From the NCBI GenBank assembly GCA_002320245.1, contig DCKD01000044.1:1-64000 (forward strand): DNA of 64,000 bases, given 5' to 3'. This document shows positions 34,201 through 41,973 of the stretch, in pieces. Every line of letters begins with the position of its first letter. Positions within the stretch are counted from its first letter, which is position 1. The notes beneath the pieces are model-generated. The model was not told the DNA's origin. It saw only the letters and a program-made list of their open reading frames with translations, and searched no databases. Both the position numbers and the translations under genes were made by a program. This DNA comes from Lachnospiraceae bacterium UBA1683. GTDB lineage: Bacteria; Bacillota; Clostridia; Lachnospirales; Lachnospiraceae.

Positions 34201-34401
34201 ATGAAAAAGTATGAATACAAATTTGTTGAAGTAAAGAAACAAGCAGGGTTAGCAGGCATTACGTTTGAAGAATGTAAAAAAGTAATAATTTCAGAAGCAG
34301 AACAAGGCTGGCGATTGAAACAAATTGTTACGCCAATCAACGAGAAATCAGGGGTTAATAGTCCTGTATGTTATCAAATTATTTTTGAAAGAGAAGCATA
34401 A
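34201..34401 (+). CDS. DUF4177 family protein
   Basis: 66 residues, with the family pattern YEYKFVEV at the N terminus, an acidic middle, EAEQGWRLKQIVTP, and a final strand YQIIFERE. Function of the family unknown. Ribosome site GAGGTG favours the ATG at 34201 over those at 34195 and 34186. Cargo between repeat A and repeat B, in the position held by the flavodoxin in the first cassette. Confidence 0.85.
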   Translation: MKKYEYKFVEVKKQAGLAGITFEECKKVIISEAEQGWRLKQIVTPINEKSGVNSPVCYQIIFEREA

Positions 34402-34430
34402 AATAAATTGGAAGTTATTGAGAGGTAATT

Positions 34431-34667
34431 ATGAAAATCGTAAAAATTTTATTATCTATTATGATAATACTTTTCGCTATATTAGAATTAGTAAAAATTC
34501 TTCCGCTTGATATAGCAAATCCTATTATGCTTACATCCCTTGCCACTCTTTTACTGTTAAGAAGTGTAGAATATAAAAACAGCAGAGAAAAAAGAGGCTT
34601 TATTCTTACCTGTTTAACCGCAGTATTTGTCTATGTTGTTGTGATTTATAATGTTTTTATAGGTTAA
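34431..34667 (+). CDS. Small membrane protein, 78 residues
   Basis: Two or three hydrophobic helices with a basic loop (NSREKRGF) between them. It may belong to the two-helix DUF3953-like group, but this is a guess. Preceded by GAGAGGTAATT. Short gap after the DUF4177 gene suggests a shared transcript. Confidence 0.6.
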   Translation: MKIVKILLSIMIILFAILELVKILPLDIANPIMLTSLATLLLLRSVEYKNSREKRGFILTCLTAVFVYVVVIYNVFIG

Positions 34668-34767
34668 GAAAATTCCAGTTGATAGGGGAGCAACAGACAA
34701 AATGTTTGTTGCTTTTCTTTTTTGATGAGAATATAAAATAAAACGATTACCACAAGGTTTGTTTAAG

Positions 34768-35300
34768 AAACTTATCAATATAGACCAATAAAGTTATCTT
34801 TCATGACAACGAATAATAAGAAATCTATGGTAACATCCTACCCGTAGTGGTAAATTGTTCTACAGGAAAGGGTGCGAAACATGGAAAATGAAGTATACGA
34901 AAAGGACTATGGAGAAGAATTCCGGGAGAGAAGCGATAAGGCAAAGGGAAAGGATTTTCTGGACACCTTGATGGATGTTGGATTCTTTCAGGCGTATAAA
35001 GAAGAAATGGACAAAATCCCAAAGCGTGTGGTGCCCAAAGAAAAAGCGGATTATGAATACCTGCTTGGTGAGTGTGACGCTTACGTCAGGCAGTTTGGCG
35101 GAAAAATCCGGGGCGAGGTAGATTACCAGAAATGGCAGGCTACCATTGATCTGTACCTGGAGCATTTTGAGTTTTGTGACCGGGAGGCGCTGGCGCTGCT
35201 AAAAGAGATCGCAGAGCGGGCGGAGAACGTGACGTTTTCGATGAAAGATGGGTTGCTTCGGATGTCGGTGTTTATTGGATATTTTGATGAGGTGTATTAA
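34768..35300. repeat. 533-bp direct repeat B, copy 2
   Basis: Copy of 21880-22412, covering the upstream promoter region and the entire 139-codon gene. After its end the two copies diverge: copy 1 leads into a terminator and the DUF2000 gene, copy 2 into an HTH_16-like gene. Confidence 0.9.
34881..35300 (+). CDS. Conserved accessory protein of unknown function, 139 residues, copy 2
   Basis: Differs from the copy at 21993 at four residues: Asn/Asp and Glu/Lys near residue 20, Arg/Lys in the RQFGG(R/K)IRGE segment, and Thr/Ala in REAL(T/A)LLKE. The conserved frame and mostly conservative changes argue that the protein is under selection, and that the duplication is fairly recent. The ATG follows AGGAAAGGG, as in copy 1. 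Confidence 0.78.
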   Translation: MENEVYEKDYGEEFRERSDKAKGKDFLDTLMDVGFFQAYKEEMDKIPKRVVPKEKADYEYLLGECDAYVRQFGGKIRGEVDYQKWQATIDLYLEHFEFCDREALALLKEIAERAENVTFSMKDGLLRMSVFIGYFDEVY

Positions 35301-35311
35301 GCGGGATGAGA

Positions 35312-35347
35312 GCATCTGCTAGTGTGAGGACTGGCGGGTGCTTTTTT
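35312..35347 (+). terminator. Terminator gcatctgctagt...actggcgggtgc, copy 2
   Basis: Same stem and T-run as 30229-30261, again followed directly by the promoter-like acagatatggtatgctgttagca and an HTH_16-like gene. Confidence 0.85.
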
Positions 35348-35394
35348 CTCACAGATATGGTATGCTGTTAGCATCAGCTTGGAGGTATGGAGCT

Positions 35395-35667
35395 ATGGGC
35401 GATCAGCAGGATACATTGACTTATGAAATTATCAAAGCGGCTGTTGCCGGGGAAAAGTGGGCAACGGAAAAAGTCATTGCACACTACGATTCTTATATTG
35501 AGAAACTTTCCACAGTGAAAGAAAAGCAGCCTGACGGCAGCGTGAGAACCTATGTGGATGAGGATTTGAAGCAGGAGATAGCATTGAAACTGTTGGAGGA
35601 GATACCGAACTTTTCGATGGAGGAAGCGGAGAGGACAGCGGAAGGGGAAACAGAGAAGGAGGAATAA
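35395..35667 (+). CDS. HTH_16-like accessory regulator, copy 2
   Basis: 90 residues, closely similar to the protein at 30312 (shared LTYEIIKAAVAGEKWATEKV and DGSVRTYVDED), diverging in the acidic C-terminal tail. The ATG at 35395 follows TTGGAGGTA. Together with its terminator-promoter leader it forms a unit that has been duplicated behind different genes: winged-helix copy 1 in one place, the 139-residue protein in the other. Confidence 0.8.
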   Translation: MGDQQDTLTYEIIKAAVAGEKWATEKVIAHYDSYIEKLSTVKEKQPDGSVRTYVDEDLKQEIALKLLEEIPNFSMEEAERTAEGETEKEE

Positions 35668-35706
35668 AAGGGTGGGGTAAACTTCTGAAAAGAAGCCCCA
35701 CCTTTT
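35666..35706 (+). terminator. Strong terminator aaaagggtgggg...ccccacctttt
   Basis: 11-12 bp stem with an inner aacttct/agaag stem, ending cctttt. It starts at the HTH_16-like stop codon. Confidence 0.85.
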
Positions 35707-35786
35707 CGCGTGACTAAGAGGGTGTCTTGAACTTTACCTGCAAAACGAAAAATGTGGTTTTACCTTTTCGCAAAAGAGGTTTTATT

Positions 35787-35957
35787 GCTAACTTCCATAA
35801 ATAATCCTACTCAAACCCTGTTATTAGCTAAAACAAAAGGTTTTTAAGTTTTTTGCTGAATAACATACCTACTCATTTATCCACCAACAAAATTGCGAAC
35901 AACTCAGTATTTATCAGGGTTTTAAGCGTTTGAGTAGGAAAATGATGGGAAGTTAGC
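35787..35957. repeat. 171-bp segment bounded by 30-bp imperfect inverted repeats
   Basis: gctaacttcc...cctactcaaac at 35787-35816 is the reverse complement of 35928-35957 at about 24 of 30 positions. The interior is AT-rich with no gene. It fills most of the 396-bp gap before the GntR promoter. MITE-like remnant or a long structured RNA; no target duplication is evident. Confidence 0.5.
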
Positions 35958-35981
35958 ATTTATGTATCAGATAGGTTTCTA

Positions 35982-36038
35982 TTGACAAAAGGTAAAAGTA
36001 CGTCTATACTGTACTTAACAAATAAGTACGTTAAGTAC
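35982..36038 (+). promoter_or_regulatory. Promoter and GntR/YtrA operator
   Basis: ttgaca at 35982-35987 and tatact at 36005-36010 with 17-bp spacing form a near-consensus promoter. Directly downstream, gtacttaac (36011-36019) and gttaagtac (36030-36038) form a perfect inverted repeat where a repressor would block transcription of the GntR-ABC operon. Confidence 0.8.
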
Positions 36039-36063
36039 AAAAAGTACGATTGAGGGGTGTTGT

Positions 36064-36435
36064 ATGGAGATTATCATAAGTAATAGCAGCGACAAACCCA
36101 TATACGAACAGATATGTCTGCAAATAAAGAGTCTGATTATGGATGGCACCTTGTCATCGGGAGAAGCACTACCGTCCATGCGTTCATTAGCAAAAGATTT
36201 GCATATTAGCGTTATAACTGTTCAACGAGCCTATGAGGATTTAACTCGTGACGGTTTTATTGAAACCGTATCTGGCAAGGGAAGTTTCGTTGCATCACAA
36301 AACCGTGAATTCATACAGGAAGAACAACTGCGGATAGCGGAGGAATTATTGCAGAAGGCTGCGGAGATTGGTCGAACTCATGGGATTCCTTATGAACAAT
36401 TGGCTAACATCTTAAAACTATTTTATGAAGATTAA
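36064..36435 (+). CDS. GntR family regulator, YtrA subfamily
   Basis: 123 residues: an N-terminal winged helix (DKPIYEQICLQIKSLIMDG, then ALPSMRSLAKDLHISVITVQ) and only a short helical C-terminal dimerisation tail, the size of YtrA-type members, which lack a ligand domain. Such regulators repress the ABC transporter operon they head, often relieved by wall-active peptide antibiotics. Ribosome site GAGGGGTG. The palindrome in its own promoter supports autoregulation. Confidence 0.93.
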   Translation: MEIIISNSSDKPIYEQICLQIKSLIMDGTLSSGEALPSMRSLAKDLHISVITVQRAYEDLTRDGFIETVSGKGSFVASQNREFIQEEQLRIAEELLQKAAEIGRTHGIPYEQLANILKLFYED

Positions 36436-36449
36436 TGTGAGGTAGAAAA

Positions 36450-37316
36450 ATGGAAGATAACAGTATTGTTGTTCGTGGATTAAGCAAAAGTCTTGGAGAC
36501 TTTTTGCTGGATAATGTTTCATTTGAAGTCCCTAAAGGAAGAATTGTTGGCTTTATAGGCGAAAACGGAGCTGGGAAAAGCACCACAATCAATCTCATCT
36601 TAAATGAGTTGAAAAAGGATGCTGGTACAATTGAGGTGCTTGGTAAAGATAATATGACATTATCATTTAAAAATGAAATCGGAGTGGTCTTTGACGAGTG
36701 TAATTTCCATGAAGTATTTAATGCTGCGGATATAGGAAAAATCCTCTCTGGTGTGTATTCTACATGGGATAAGGGATTGTATCAGCGCTACTTGAAACAA
36801 TTTAATCTTCCGGCAAACAAGCCCATTGGTTCATTTTCAAAAGGAATGAAAATGAAACTTTCGATTATATGTGCGATGGCCCATAAACCTAAATTGCTAA
36901 TTCTGGACGAAGCGACAACTGGCCTTGATCCGGTTGTAAGGGATGAAGTGTTGGATTTGTTTTTAGAATTTATTCAAGATGAAGAACATTCCTTGTTCTT
37001 TTCATCACACATAATTTCCGATATTGAGAAGATTGCGGATTATGTCATTCTTATTCATCGGGGTAAAATTATATTTGAGGAGCAAAAGGATAATCTGATT
37101 TATAACTTTGGTATAGCGAAATGCAGACAGGAGCGTTTCACATCTGTTTCTTCAGATGATTATCTAATATACAGAAAGACGAACGTGTGCATGGAATGCT
37201 TGATTCCAGATAAAGATTCTTTTAGAAAAAAATACAAAGATGTTGTTGTTGATAACGCAACATTGGAAGATATTATGCTTTTTTATATCAAAGGAGGTGT
37301 CTCATGCAAGGATTGA
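36450..37316 (+). CDS. ABC transporter ATP-binding protein
   Basis: 288 residues. Walker A GENGAGKST, signature FSKGMKMKLSIICAM, Walker B LLILDEATTGLDP (EAT instead of the usual EPT), switch His in FFSSHI. The extended C-terminal domain ends KGGVSCKD. Co-transcribed with the GntR gene (14-bp gap) and overlapping the permease start by 13 bp. Belongs to the BcrA/YtrB-like exporters. Confidence 0.92.
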   Translation: MEDNSIVVRGLSKSLGDFLLDNVSFEVPKGRIVGFIGENGAGKSTTINLILNELKKDAGTIEVLGKDNMTLSFKNEIGVVFDECNFHEVFNAADIGKILSGVYSTWDKGLYQRYLKQFNLPANKPIGSFSKGMKMKLSIICAMAHKPKLLILDEATTGLDPVVRDEVLDLFLEFIQDEEHSLFFSSHIISDIEKIADYVILIHRGKIIFEEQKDNLIYNFGIAKCRQERFTSVSSDDYLIYRKTNVCMECLIPDKDSFRKKYKDVVVDNATLEDIMLFYIKGGVSCKD

Positions 37317-37936
37317 TTTATAAGGATGTGTGTCTTTTCTTCAAAAGCATTGAAAAGAGACTGCTGGTAATTGTGGGAGTAGTAATTATTTTTCTGATAG
37401 TTGAGGCAGGAAGTTATGCCGGGTTTATGGCATCAGTCATGTTGGCGATGACAGTTGGTATTCAAAGTGTTTTGAGTTTTGCAAGTGATGAAAAGGCAAA
37501 TTGGAAAAAATATCAAATGTCTATGCCTATAAGTAACTATGGTGTTGTGGCGAGTAAATATACTTCAATAGTTTTGATTCTGTTACCGTGCATCATGGGG
37601 AGTGTAATCTTAAATTTACTTTCCAGCGTTATATACAGCGAGTGGAATATAATGCTTTGGGAGCTATCTATTTTAGCTTCTATACTTGTTCCACTTATTT
37701 GGGCGGCAATTTGTATGCCATTGACTTACTGGTTTGGGTTTCGATCAGCTCAGACAATGGGACTGATTTGTATATTTCCGATGATTTATTTTATCAAGTT
37801 TTTTGAAGACGGTCCAGGATTAACTGCCTTACCGGATTCGATGGCATCTTACATTTTAGGGCTTTGTGTTATATGTCTGATATTGTTCTTTCTTTCGTTC
37901 CTTTTGAGTGTTGTTGGATATTCAAGAAAAAAATAA
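37304..37936 (+). CDS. ABC-2 type permease
   Basis: 210 residues with six predicted helices; starts MQGLIYKDVCLFFKSIEKRL, an amphipathic lead-in that is typical of these small permeases, and has a cytoplasmic DEKANWKKYQMSMPISNY segment. An AAAGGAGGTG ribosome site lies inside the end of the ATPase gene. It forms, with that ATPase, a GntR-controlled exporter; substrate unknown. Confidence 0.88.
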   Translation: MQGLIYKDVCLFFKSIEKRLLVIVGVVIIFLIVEAGSYAGFMASVMLAMTVGIQSVLSFASDEKANWKKYQMSMPISNYGVVASKYTSIVLILLPCIMGSVILNLLSSVIYSEWNIMLWELSILASILVPLIWAAICMPLTYWFGFRSAQTMGLICIFPMIYFIKFFEDGPGLTALPDSMASYILGLCVICLILFFLSFLLSVVGYSRKK

Positions 37937-37995
37937 CGAGAGGATATTGATGGCAGATAGGAGACCTTGGCTATTGAGTACTAAAATGGTGGGTG

Positions 37996-38400
37996 GTGAT
38001 ATTGGTTGGAACGATAGAAATTGTGATGAGGAAGATTGCTCCCTCCGGGAGCGTTTCAGAAACTGTCCTGGTTTCACTGCCGGGTGCGAAATCCCAGGAA
38101 ACCACCCATAGTTCCGACATCCTCACATTCCCCAACCTGGAAATCCGCATCAAAGAACAGATTGTCTACCACGATAACCACCCTGTCCCTCTCACCCACC
38201 ATGAGTTCTTTACCTTACTCTACCTAGCCCAACATCCGTCTTGGGTTCTTAGCAAAGAGCAAATCTACGAAGCGGTCTGGAAAGCGGACCCGGAACATTG
38301 CGGAGCTGCGGTGGCGAATGTGGTGTATTCCCTTAGAAGGAAGATCGGAGATGGCTACATCGAAACTGTGGTTGGGAGCGGGTATCGGTTTGTGGGGTAG
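37996..38400 (+). CDS. Receiver-less OmpR-type winged-helix protein, copy 2
   Basis: About 134 residues. The C-terminal winged helix (HHEFFTLLYLAQHPSWVLSK, ending VVGSGYRFVG) is close to copy 3 at 39577. The N-terminal about 40 residues begin VILVGTIEIV and share only TFPNLEIR with copy 3. The start is uncertain: adjacent GTG codons at 37993 and 37996 follow ATGGTGGG. It lies 57 bp after an ABC permease, as copy 1 does. Confidence 0.83.
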   Translation: MILVGTIEIVMRKIAPSGSVSETVLVSLPGAKSQETTHSSDILTFPNLEIRIKEQIVYHDNHPVPLTHHEFFTLLYLAQHPSWVLSKEQIYEAVWKADPEHCGAAVANVVYSLRRKIGDGYIETVVGSGYRFVG

Positions 38401-38408
38401 TATAATAG

Positions 38409-38452
38409 ACAGGAAGTAGTAGCCTTTTGGGGGCAATGCTTCCTGTTCTTTT
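38409..38452 (+). terminator. Terminator acaggaag...cttcctgt
   Basis: 8-bp perfect arms followed by tctttttt, directly behind winged-helix copy 2. Confidence 0.75.
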
Positions 38453-38525
38453 TTAATTTATATTTTACTATATGTAAGAAATATGTTATACTGAAAGTCA
38501 GAAATTTTGGGAAGGCGGTGAGCAG

Positions 38526-38744
38526 GTGGGAAAGAGTAAATACACATTTGATAGCAAGATCCATATATATCGAGCAACTAAGCGTATGACACAGCAGGAG
38601 CTTGCCGATTTGGTGGGTGTATCACGGCAAACCATTATGCAGCTTGAACGAAACCGCTATAATCCGTCTATGTTGTTGTCATACAGTATCGCAAAGGTAT
38701 TTGATGTTACAATCGAAGATTTATTTGATTTCAAGGAGGAATAG
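38526..38744 (+). CDS. Small XRE/YozG-like helix-turn-helix regulator
   Basis: 72 residues, a single HTH domain: ATKRMTQQELADLVGVSRQT with the recognition helix following, then SIAKVFDVTIEDLFDFKEE, the usual ending of this group. GTG start behind AAGGCGGTGA. It precedes a small membrane protein by 2 bp, a pairing common in Firmicutes, and likely controls it. Confidence 0.9.
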   Translation: MGKSKYTFDSKIHIYRATKRMTQQELADLVGVSRQTIMQLERNRYNPSMLLSYSIAKVFDVTIEDLFDFKEE

Positions 38745-38746
38745 CT

Positions 38747-39085
38747 ATGCAGACATTTTATGAGTTTATCTGGAACTTGTTCAATAATAAAATGCTTTTC
38801 ATTGTGGGCGCCTGGGCAGGGATACCACTTACCCTTATATTGCTTATTATGTTTGCCCGAAAGAAAAATCGAGATGAGCGGGGATGGAAAATTATAGGTA
38901 AAGCCAGCATCATTTCTTTTATTTACCTTATATTAGTGGTGAATCTTTTCGCAAAAATTTTGGGATATGTGGTAGATACCCATGAAGTACACTATCTTTT
39001 TGTAGGAAACGCAATTCAGTGGCTTTATGATACCGTGATAATAGTCGAAATCGTTGCTATGTTGATTTTAAGAAAAATTGAATAA
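38747..39085 (+). CDS. Small integral membrane protein, 112 residues
   Basis: Three predicted helices (about 18-36, 50-72, 88-108) with a basic loop ARKKNRDERGWK. Unrecognised. Ribosome site AAGGAGGAATA. Translationally close to the preceding XRE regulator, with which it probably forms a two-gene unit. Confidence 0.72.
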   Translation: MQTFYEFIWNLFNNKMLFIVGAWAGIPLTLILLIMFARKKNRDERGWKIIGKASIISFIYLILVVNLFAKILGYVVDTHEVHYLFVGNAIQWLYDTVIIVEIVAMLILRKIE

Positions 39086-39235
39086 CCTCACTTATTCCGA
39101 ATGTGAATCCATCCCTCCCACGATCATACGACCATAGGATGTTTGTGGAAGAAATTTTTATTTCAAAAAGTATGAAATAGTTTACATTATAAAAGAAATA
39201 AATTATAATAGCGGTGTCGAGAAGGAGGTGATAAT

Positions 39236-39526
39236 ATGGTCGGAACGGTTATCGAGAGTATCATAATTCTTGGCGCGATAGTTTCTTCTTATTTGCTTTT
39301 GAAGAAAAATCCATCAAAGGCGCGCAAAACATTTGCAATTTCCTTTGTACTTGCATTTGCTGTTATTATTGCATTTGCTCTTGCACAGCTTAGTGTACAA
39401 TTCAAGTTGCTGGAAATTACGTTGTCGTATTCTCCAGTAGAGGTTCTTGCGCTTATGGCAATTGTTTATTGGATTGCCTTCGTGTCAGCAAAAGGAACAC
39501 TTTTTGACAAAGTAATCGGAGCATAG
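39236..39526 (+). CDS. Small membrane protein, 96 residues
   Basis: Three hydrophobic helices separated by short loops, one of them basic (KKNPSKARKTF). Unrecognised. It has a strong ribosome site, GAAGGAGGTG, and is preceded by a 150-bp gap containing an AT-rich stretch with no gene. It lies 50 bp ahead of winged-helix copy 3. Confidence 0.65.
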   Translation: MVGTVIESIIILGAIVSSYLLLKKNPSKARKTFAISFVLAFAVIIAFALAQLSVQFKLLEITLSYSPVEVLALMAIVYWIAFVSAKGTLFDKVIGA

Positions 39527-39576
39527 TGTTTTAAGCTCTAATGTAATGAGGCGGTGATCTATATGGGAAAGTCATA

Positions 39577-39960
39577 GTGCTGACTGTATCTGATACGGAA
39601 GAACATATCTTTAACAAAGTGATGGCGGCTCTGACCGATGATACTGTATCAGTAATCCCCTATGAGTCGCCACAGCCTGTCCTCACCTTCCCCAACCTGG
39701 AAATCCGCACCAAAGAACAGACTGTCTACCACAATGGCATTCCCGTTCCTCTCACCAACCATGAGTTCTTTACCTTACTCTACCTAGCCCAACATCCATC
39801 CTGGGTTCTCTCGAAAGAGCAAATCTACGAAGCAGTCTGGAAAGAAAACCCGGAGCATTGTGGGGCGGCGGTGGCGAATGTGGTGTATTCCCTTAGACGG
39901 AAGATCGGTAATGGGTACATAGAAACGGTGGTTGGGAGCGGGTATCGGTTTGTGGGGTAA
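39577..39960 (+). CDS. Receiver-less OmpR-type winged-helix protein, copy 3
   Basis: 127 residues from a GTG start. The winged helix is nearly the same as in copy 2 (shared HEFFTLLYLAQHPSWVLSKE and CGAAVANVVYSLRRKIG), but the first 40 residues (VLTVSDTEEHIFNKVMAALT) differ. They look like the remains of a receiver's first strand and helix. The fragment at 42344-42455 derives from this sub-type. Target genes unknown. Confidence 0.83.
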   Translation: MLTVSDTEEHIFNKVMAALTDDTVSVIPYESPQPVLTFPNLEIRTKEQTVYHNGIPVPLTNHEFFTLLYLAQHPSWVLSKEQIYEAVWKENPEHCGAAVANVVYSLRRKIGNGYIETVVGSGYRFVG

Positions 39961-39962
39961 AA

Positions 39963-40006
39963 GAACGTCCCGGAGGGGCTATTATAAATGCTGCTTTGGG
40001 ACGTTC
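39963..40006 (+). terminator. Hairpin gaacgtccc...gggacgttc
   Basis: Perfect 9-bp arms behind winged-helix copy 3; a diverged version (gaacatccc...gggatgtttt) follows the fragment at 42473-42518, so gene and hairpin were copied together. Confidence 0.7.
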
Positions 40007-40122
40007 CCAAATTGAAAATATCGTTGAATTTGTACTAACAAAATGCTATAATGGCATTGATTTTACAGAATGAAAGAGGTGAGCTTATGCGTGCCAATAA
40101 AAAAGGTCAAAATGAAGAGTGG

Positions 40123-40197
40123 CTCCATGCAAAACCAGTAGACAGCGACATTTGCATGGAGTAATTAAGGTCGCTTAATGAATATGCTGGTTTTGCA
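40123..40197 (+). other. Competing hairpins ahead of the CD3324-like gene
   Basis: ctccatgcaaa (40123-40133) can pair with tttgcatggag (40151-40161), while the overlapping gcaaaaccag (40129-40138) can pair with ctggttttgc (40186-40195). The two folds exclude each other. A 25-codon open frame (40087-40164) runs through the first hairpin. A regulated leader is possible but unproven. Confidence 0.35.
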
Positions 40198-40230
40198 ACT
40201 TGACTATTTATAATCAAGGAGGAAGCCTGC

Positions 40231-40494
40231 ATGAAATATATGAATGCGAAAGATATTCTTCCGGACTTGCTGGTTAAGGAACTGCAGGGTTACATACAAG
40301 GAGGCTATATTTATATACCTGCGAGTGAAAATCAGCATCGACGCTGGGGAGAAGTATCTGGATATAAAGAGGAATTACGGCAAAGAAACATTGAGATAGT
40401 CAAAGCGTATAACAGTGGTTTTTCTATCGAATATCTTGCTGAAAAGTATTGTCTTTCCATTTCCAGTATTCGGAAGGTCATTTATCAGAAATAA
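40231..40494 (+). CDS. CD3324-like helix-turn-helix protein
   Basis: 87 residues. N-terminal MNAKDILPDLLVKELQGYIQ and GGYIYIPASE are characteristic of a small Clostridia family (CD3324-like), and the C terminus is a helix-turn-helix with SIEYLAEKYCLSISSIRKVI. Related to Mor/sporulation-type regulators. Strong ribosome site AAGGAGGAAGC. Role unknown. Confidence 0.82.
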   Translation: MKYMNAKDILPDLLVKELQGYIQGGYIYIPASENQHRRWGEVSGYKEELRQRNIEIVKAYNSGFSIEYLAEKYCLSISSIRKVIYQK

Positions 40495-40624
40495 TTAATA
40501 GAAGGGGCTGCTACATGCAGTCTCTTTTTTTACCCAAAACATTACCGAAACATTCTGTGGATTGCTATGATAAAAAAAGCCAGGTAAAATATGAGCAAAC
40601 AACAGAAAGTATGAGGTAAATCAA

Positions 40625-41254
40625 ATGGCTAACTCGGAAAAAATATATCCTCGTTCAGGGGATAAAGAAACAGTGTATTTAAAACCGGTTATTTCAAATC
40701 CTAATATATCAGTTGGCGAATTCACCATGTATAATGATTTTGTTAATGATCCGATGCGGTTTGAAAGAAATAGTGTGCTGTATCAGTACCCGATTAATCA
40801 TGACAAATTGATAATCGGTAAATTTTGTTCGATTGCTTGTGGTGCGAAGTTTATTTTTAACAGTGCAAATCATACCTTATCTTCGGTTTCCACATATCCG
40901 TTTCCGATATTTTTTGAAGAATGGGGTTTGAATATCAAGGATGTTGCTGCTGCATGGGACAATAAAGGAGATATTATAATCGGCAATGATGTTTGGATTG
41001 GATATGAGGCAGTAATCATGGCTGGTGTTACCGTTGGTGACGGTGCGATTATCGGAACTCGTGCTGTTGTTACAAAAGATGTGCCACCATATACAATCGT
41101 AGGTGGTGTGCCAGCGAAACCAATAAGAAAACGCTTTGACAATGAAACTTTAGATGAACTACTTAAAATAAGATGGTGGGATTGGCCAGAAGAAAAGATA
41201 GCAAGAAATATTCATGCTATCCAATCTGGTTGTTTAAAACAGTTGCAAGGATAA
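40625..41254 (+). CDS. Xenobiotic acetyltransferase, Vat/CatB type
   Basis: 209 residues, left-handed beta-helix acyltransferase. Hexapeptide repeats run through IIGNDVWIGYEAVIMAGVTV, followed by IIGTRAVVTKDVPPYTIVGG; the catalytic His is in FNSANHTLS, and the C-terminal RWWDWPEEKI is shared with Vat streptogramin A and CatB chloramphenicol O-acetyltransferases. An antibiotic-modifying role is plausible, but a non-resistance relative cannot be excluded from sequence. In the same island as three export systems. Confidence 0.85.
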   Translation: MANSEKIYPRSGDKETVYLKPVISNPNISVGEFTMYNDFVNDPMRFERNSVLYQYPINHDKLIIGKFCSIACGAKFIFNSANHTLSSVSTYPFPIFFEEWGLNIKDVAAAWDNKGDIIIGNDVWIGYEAVIMAGVTVGDGAIIGTRAVVTKDVPPYTIVGGVPAKPIRKRFDNETLDELLKIRWWDWPEEKIARNIHAIQSGCLKQLQG

Positions 41255-41278
41255 GAAAAAGTGAGGGGAAAGAAGACT

Positions 41279-41557
41279 ATGTTAAAAAATGGGCGGTATG
41301 GAATGATAATGACAATGAAAGTTGTATCACTTCTTTTTCTGATAATATGTTGTATAGGCGGGATAATGGTAGTTTCTAATAAAGAAAAGTACGAAAGCAA
41401 AAATTACTCATTTTCTGACGCTATGGACAAAAGTGAGTTTGAAAAAATGTTGGATATAAATGAAATTCCCTACAAAATACGTTCGACTGACACTATATCT
41501 GTAACAAAAGACTATATAGATGAGGCTGATAAAGTCTATGACATTATCTTTGAATAA
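41279..41557 (+). CDS. Small membrane-anchored protein, 92 residues
   Basis: One N-terminal membrane helix (VVSLLFLIICCIGGIMVV), then a hydrophilic domain of about 60 residues with a Ser/Asp-rich start. No lipobox at a usable position. The ATG at 41279 follows GAGGGGAAAG; 41261 is an alternative. Unrecognised. 24 bp after the acetyltransferase. Confidence 0.6.
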   Translation: MLKNGRYGMIMTMKVVSLLFLIICCIGGIMVVSNKEKYESKNYSFSDAMDKSEFEKMLDINEIPYKIRSTDTISVTKDYIDEADKVYDIIFE

Positions 41558-41711
41558 AGTTGTAGGTTATGTAAAATTACCGATTGTCGCCCCTGTTCTT
41601 TTATACATAATGGGAAGGACAAGTCCGCAGACAAAATGAGGTTCGGTGGGCTGCGTTCCCATGCTCTCATTTCACTCTGGATTTCGTTTTGAAGTTTAGA
41701 GGTATTTTTAT

Positions 41712-41945
41712 GTGCAGCACAAGGAAGTAGGCGATCTCTCATTGGGAAATAATCAACCGGTGTATTGTGTTGCTGCATTTGGGTTGATAAGAAGTGCCAT
41801 TATGTATTTCAAGATGTTACAGTTTGAGAATGACTTTGCATTTATCGTGAGATCCATATGGTTGTTAGCGGTTACGGGATATATGGGCCTAATGGCATAC
41901 CAGGCGTATGCGTTAGAGAAAAAATGGCGAGTGGCTGTAAAATAG
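41712..41945 (+). CDS. Hypothetical protein, 77 residues, possibly a remnant
   Basis: GTG start without a good ribosome site; one or two hydrophobic stretches (IWLLAVTGYMGLMAYQAYAL). The N-terminal 25 residues look unstructured and the preceding 150 bp carry no gene, so this may be the tail of a decayed membrane protein. Confidence 0.4.
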   Translation: MQHKEVGDLSLGNNQPVYCVAAFGLIRSAIMYFKMLQFENDFAFIVRSIWLLAVTGYMGLMAYQAYALEKKWRVAVK

Positions 41946-41973
41946 GTAACTCAAGAGTTAAAGGAGGGCGGAG

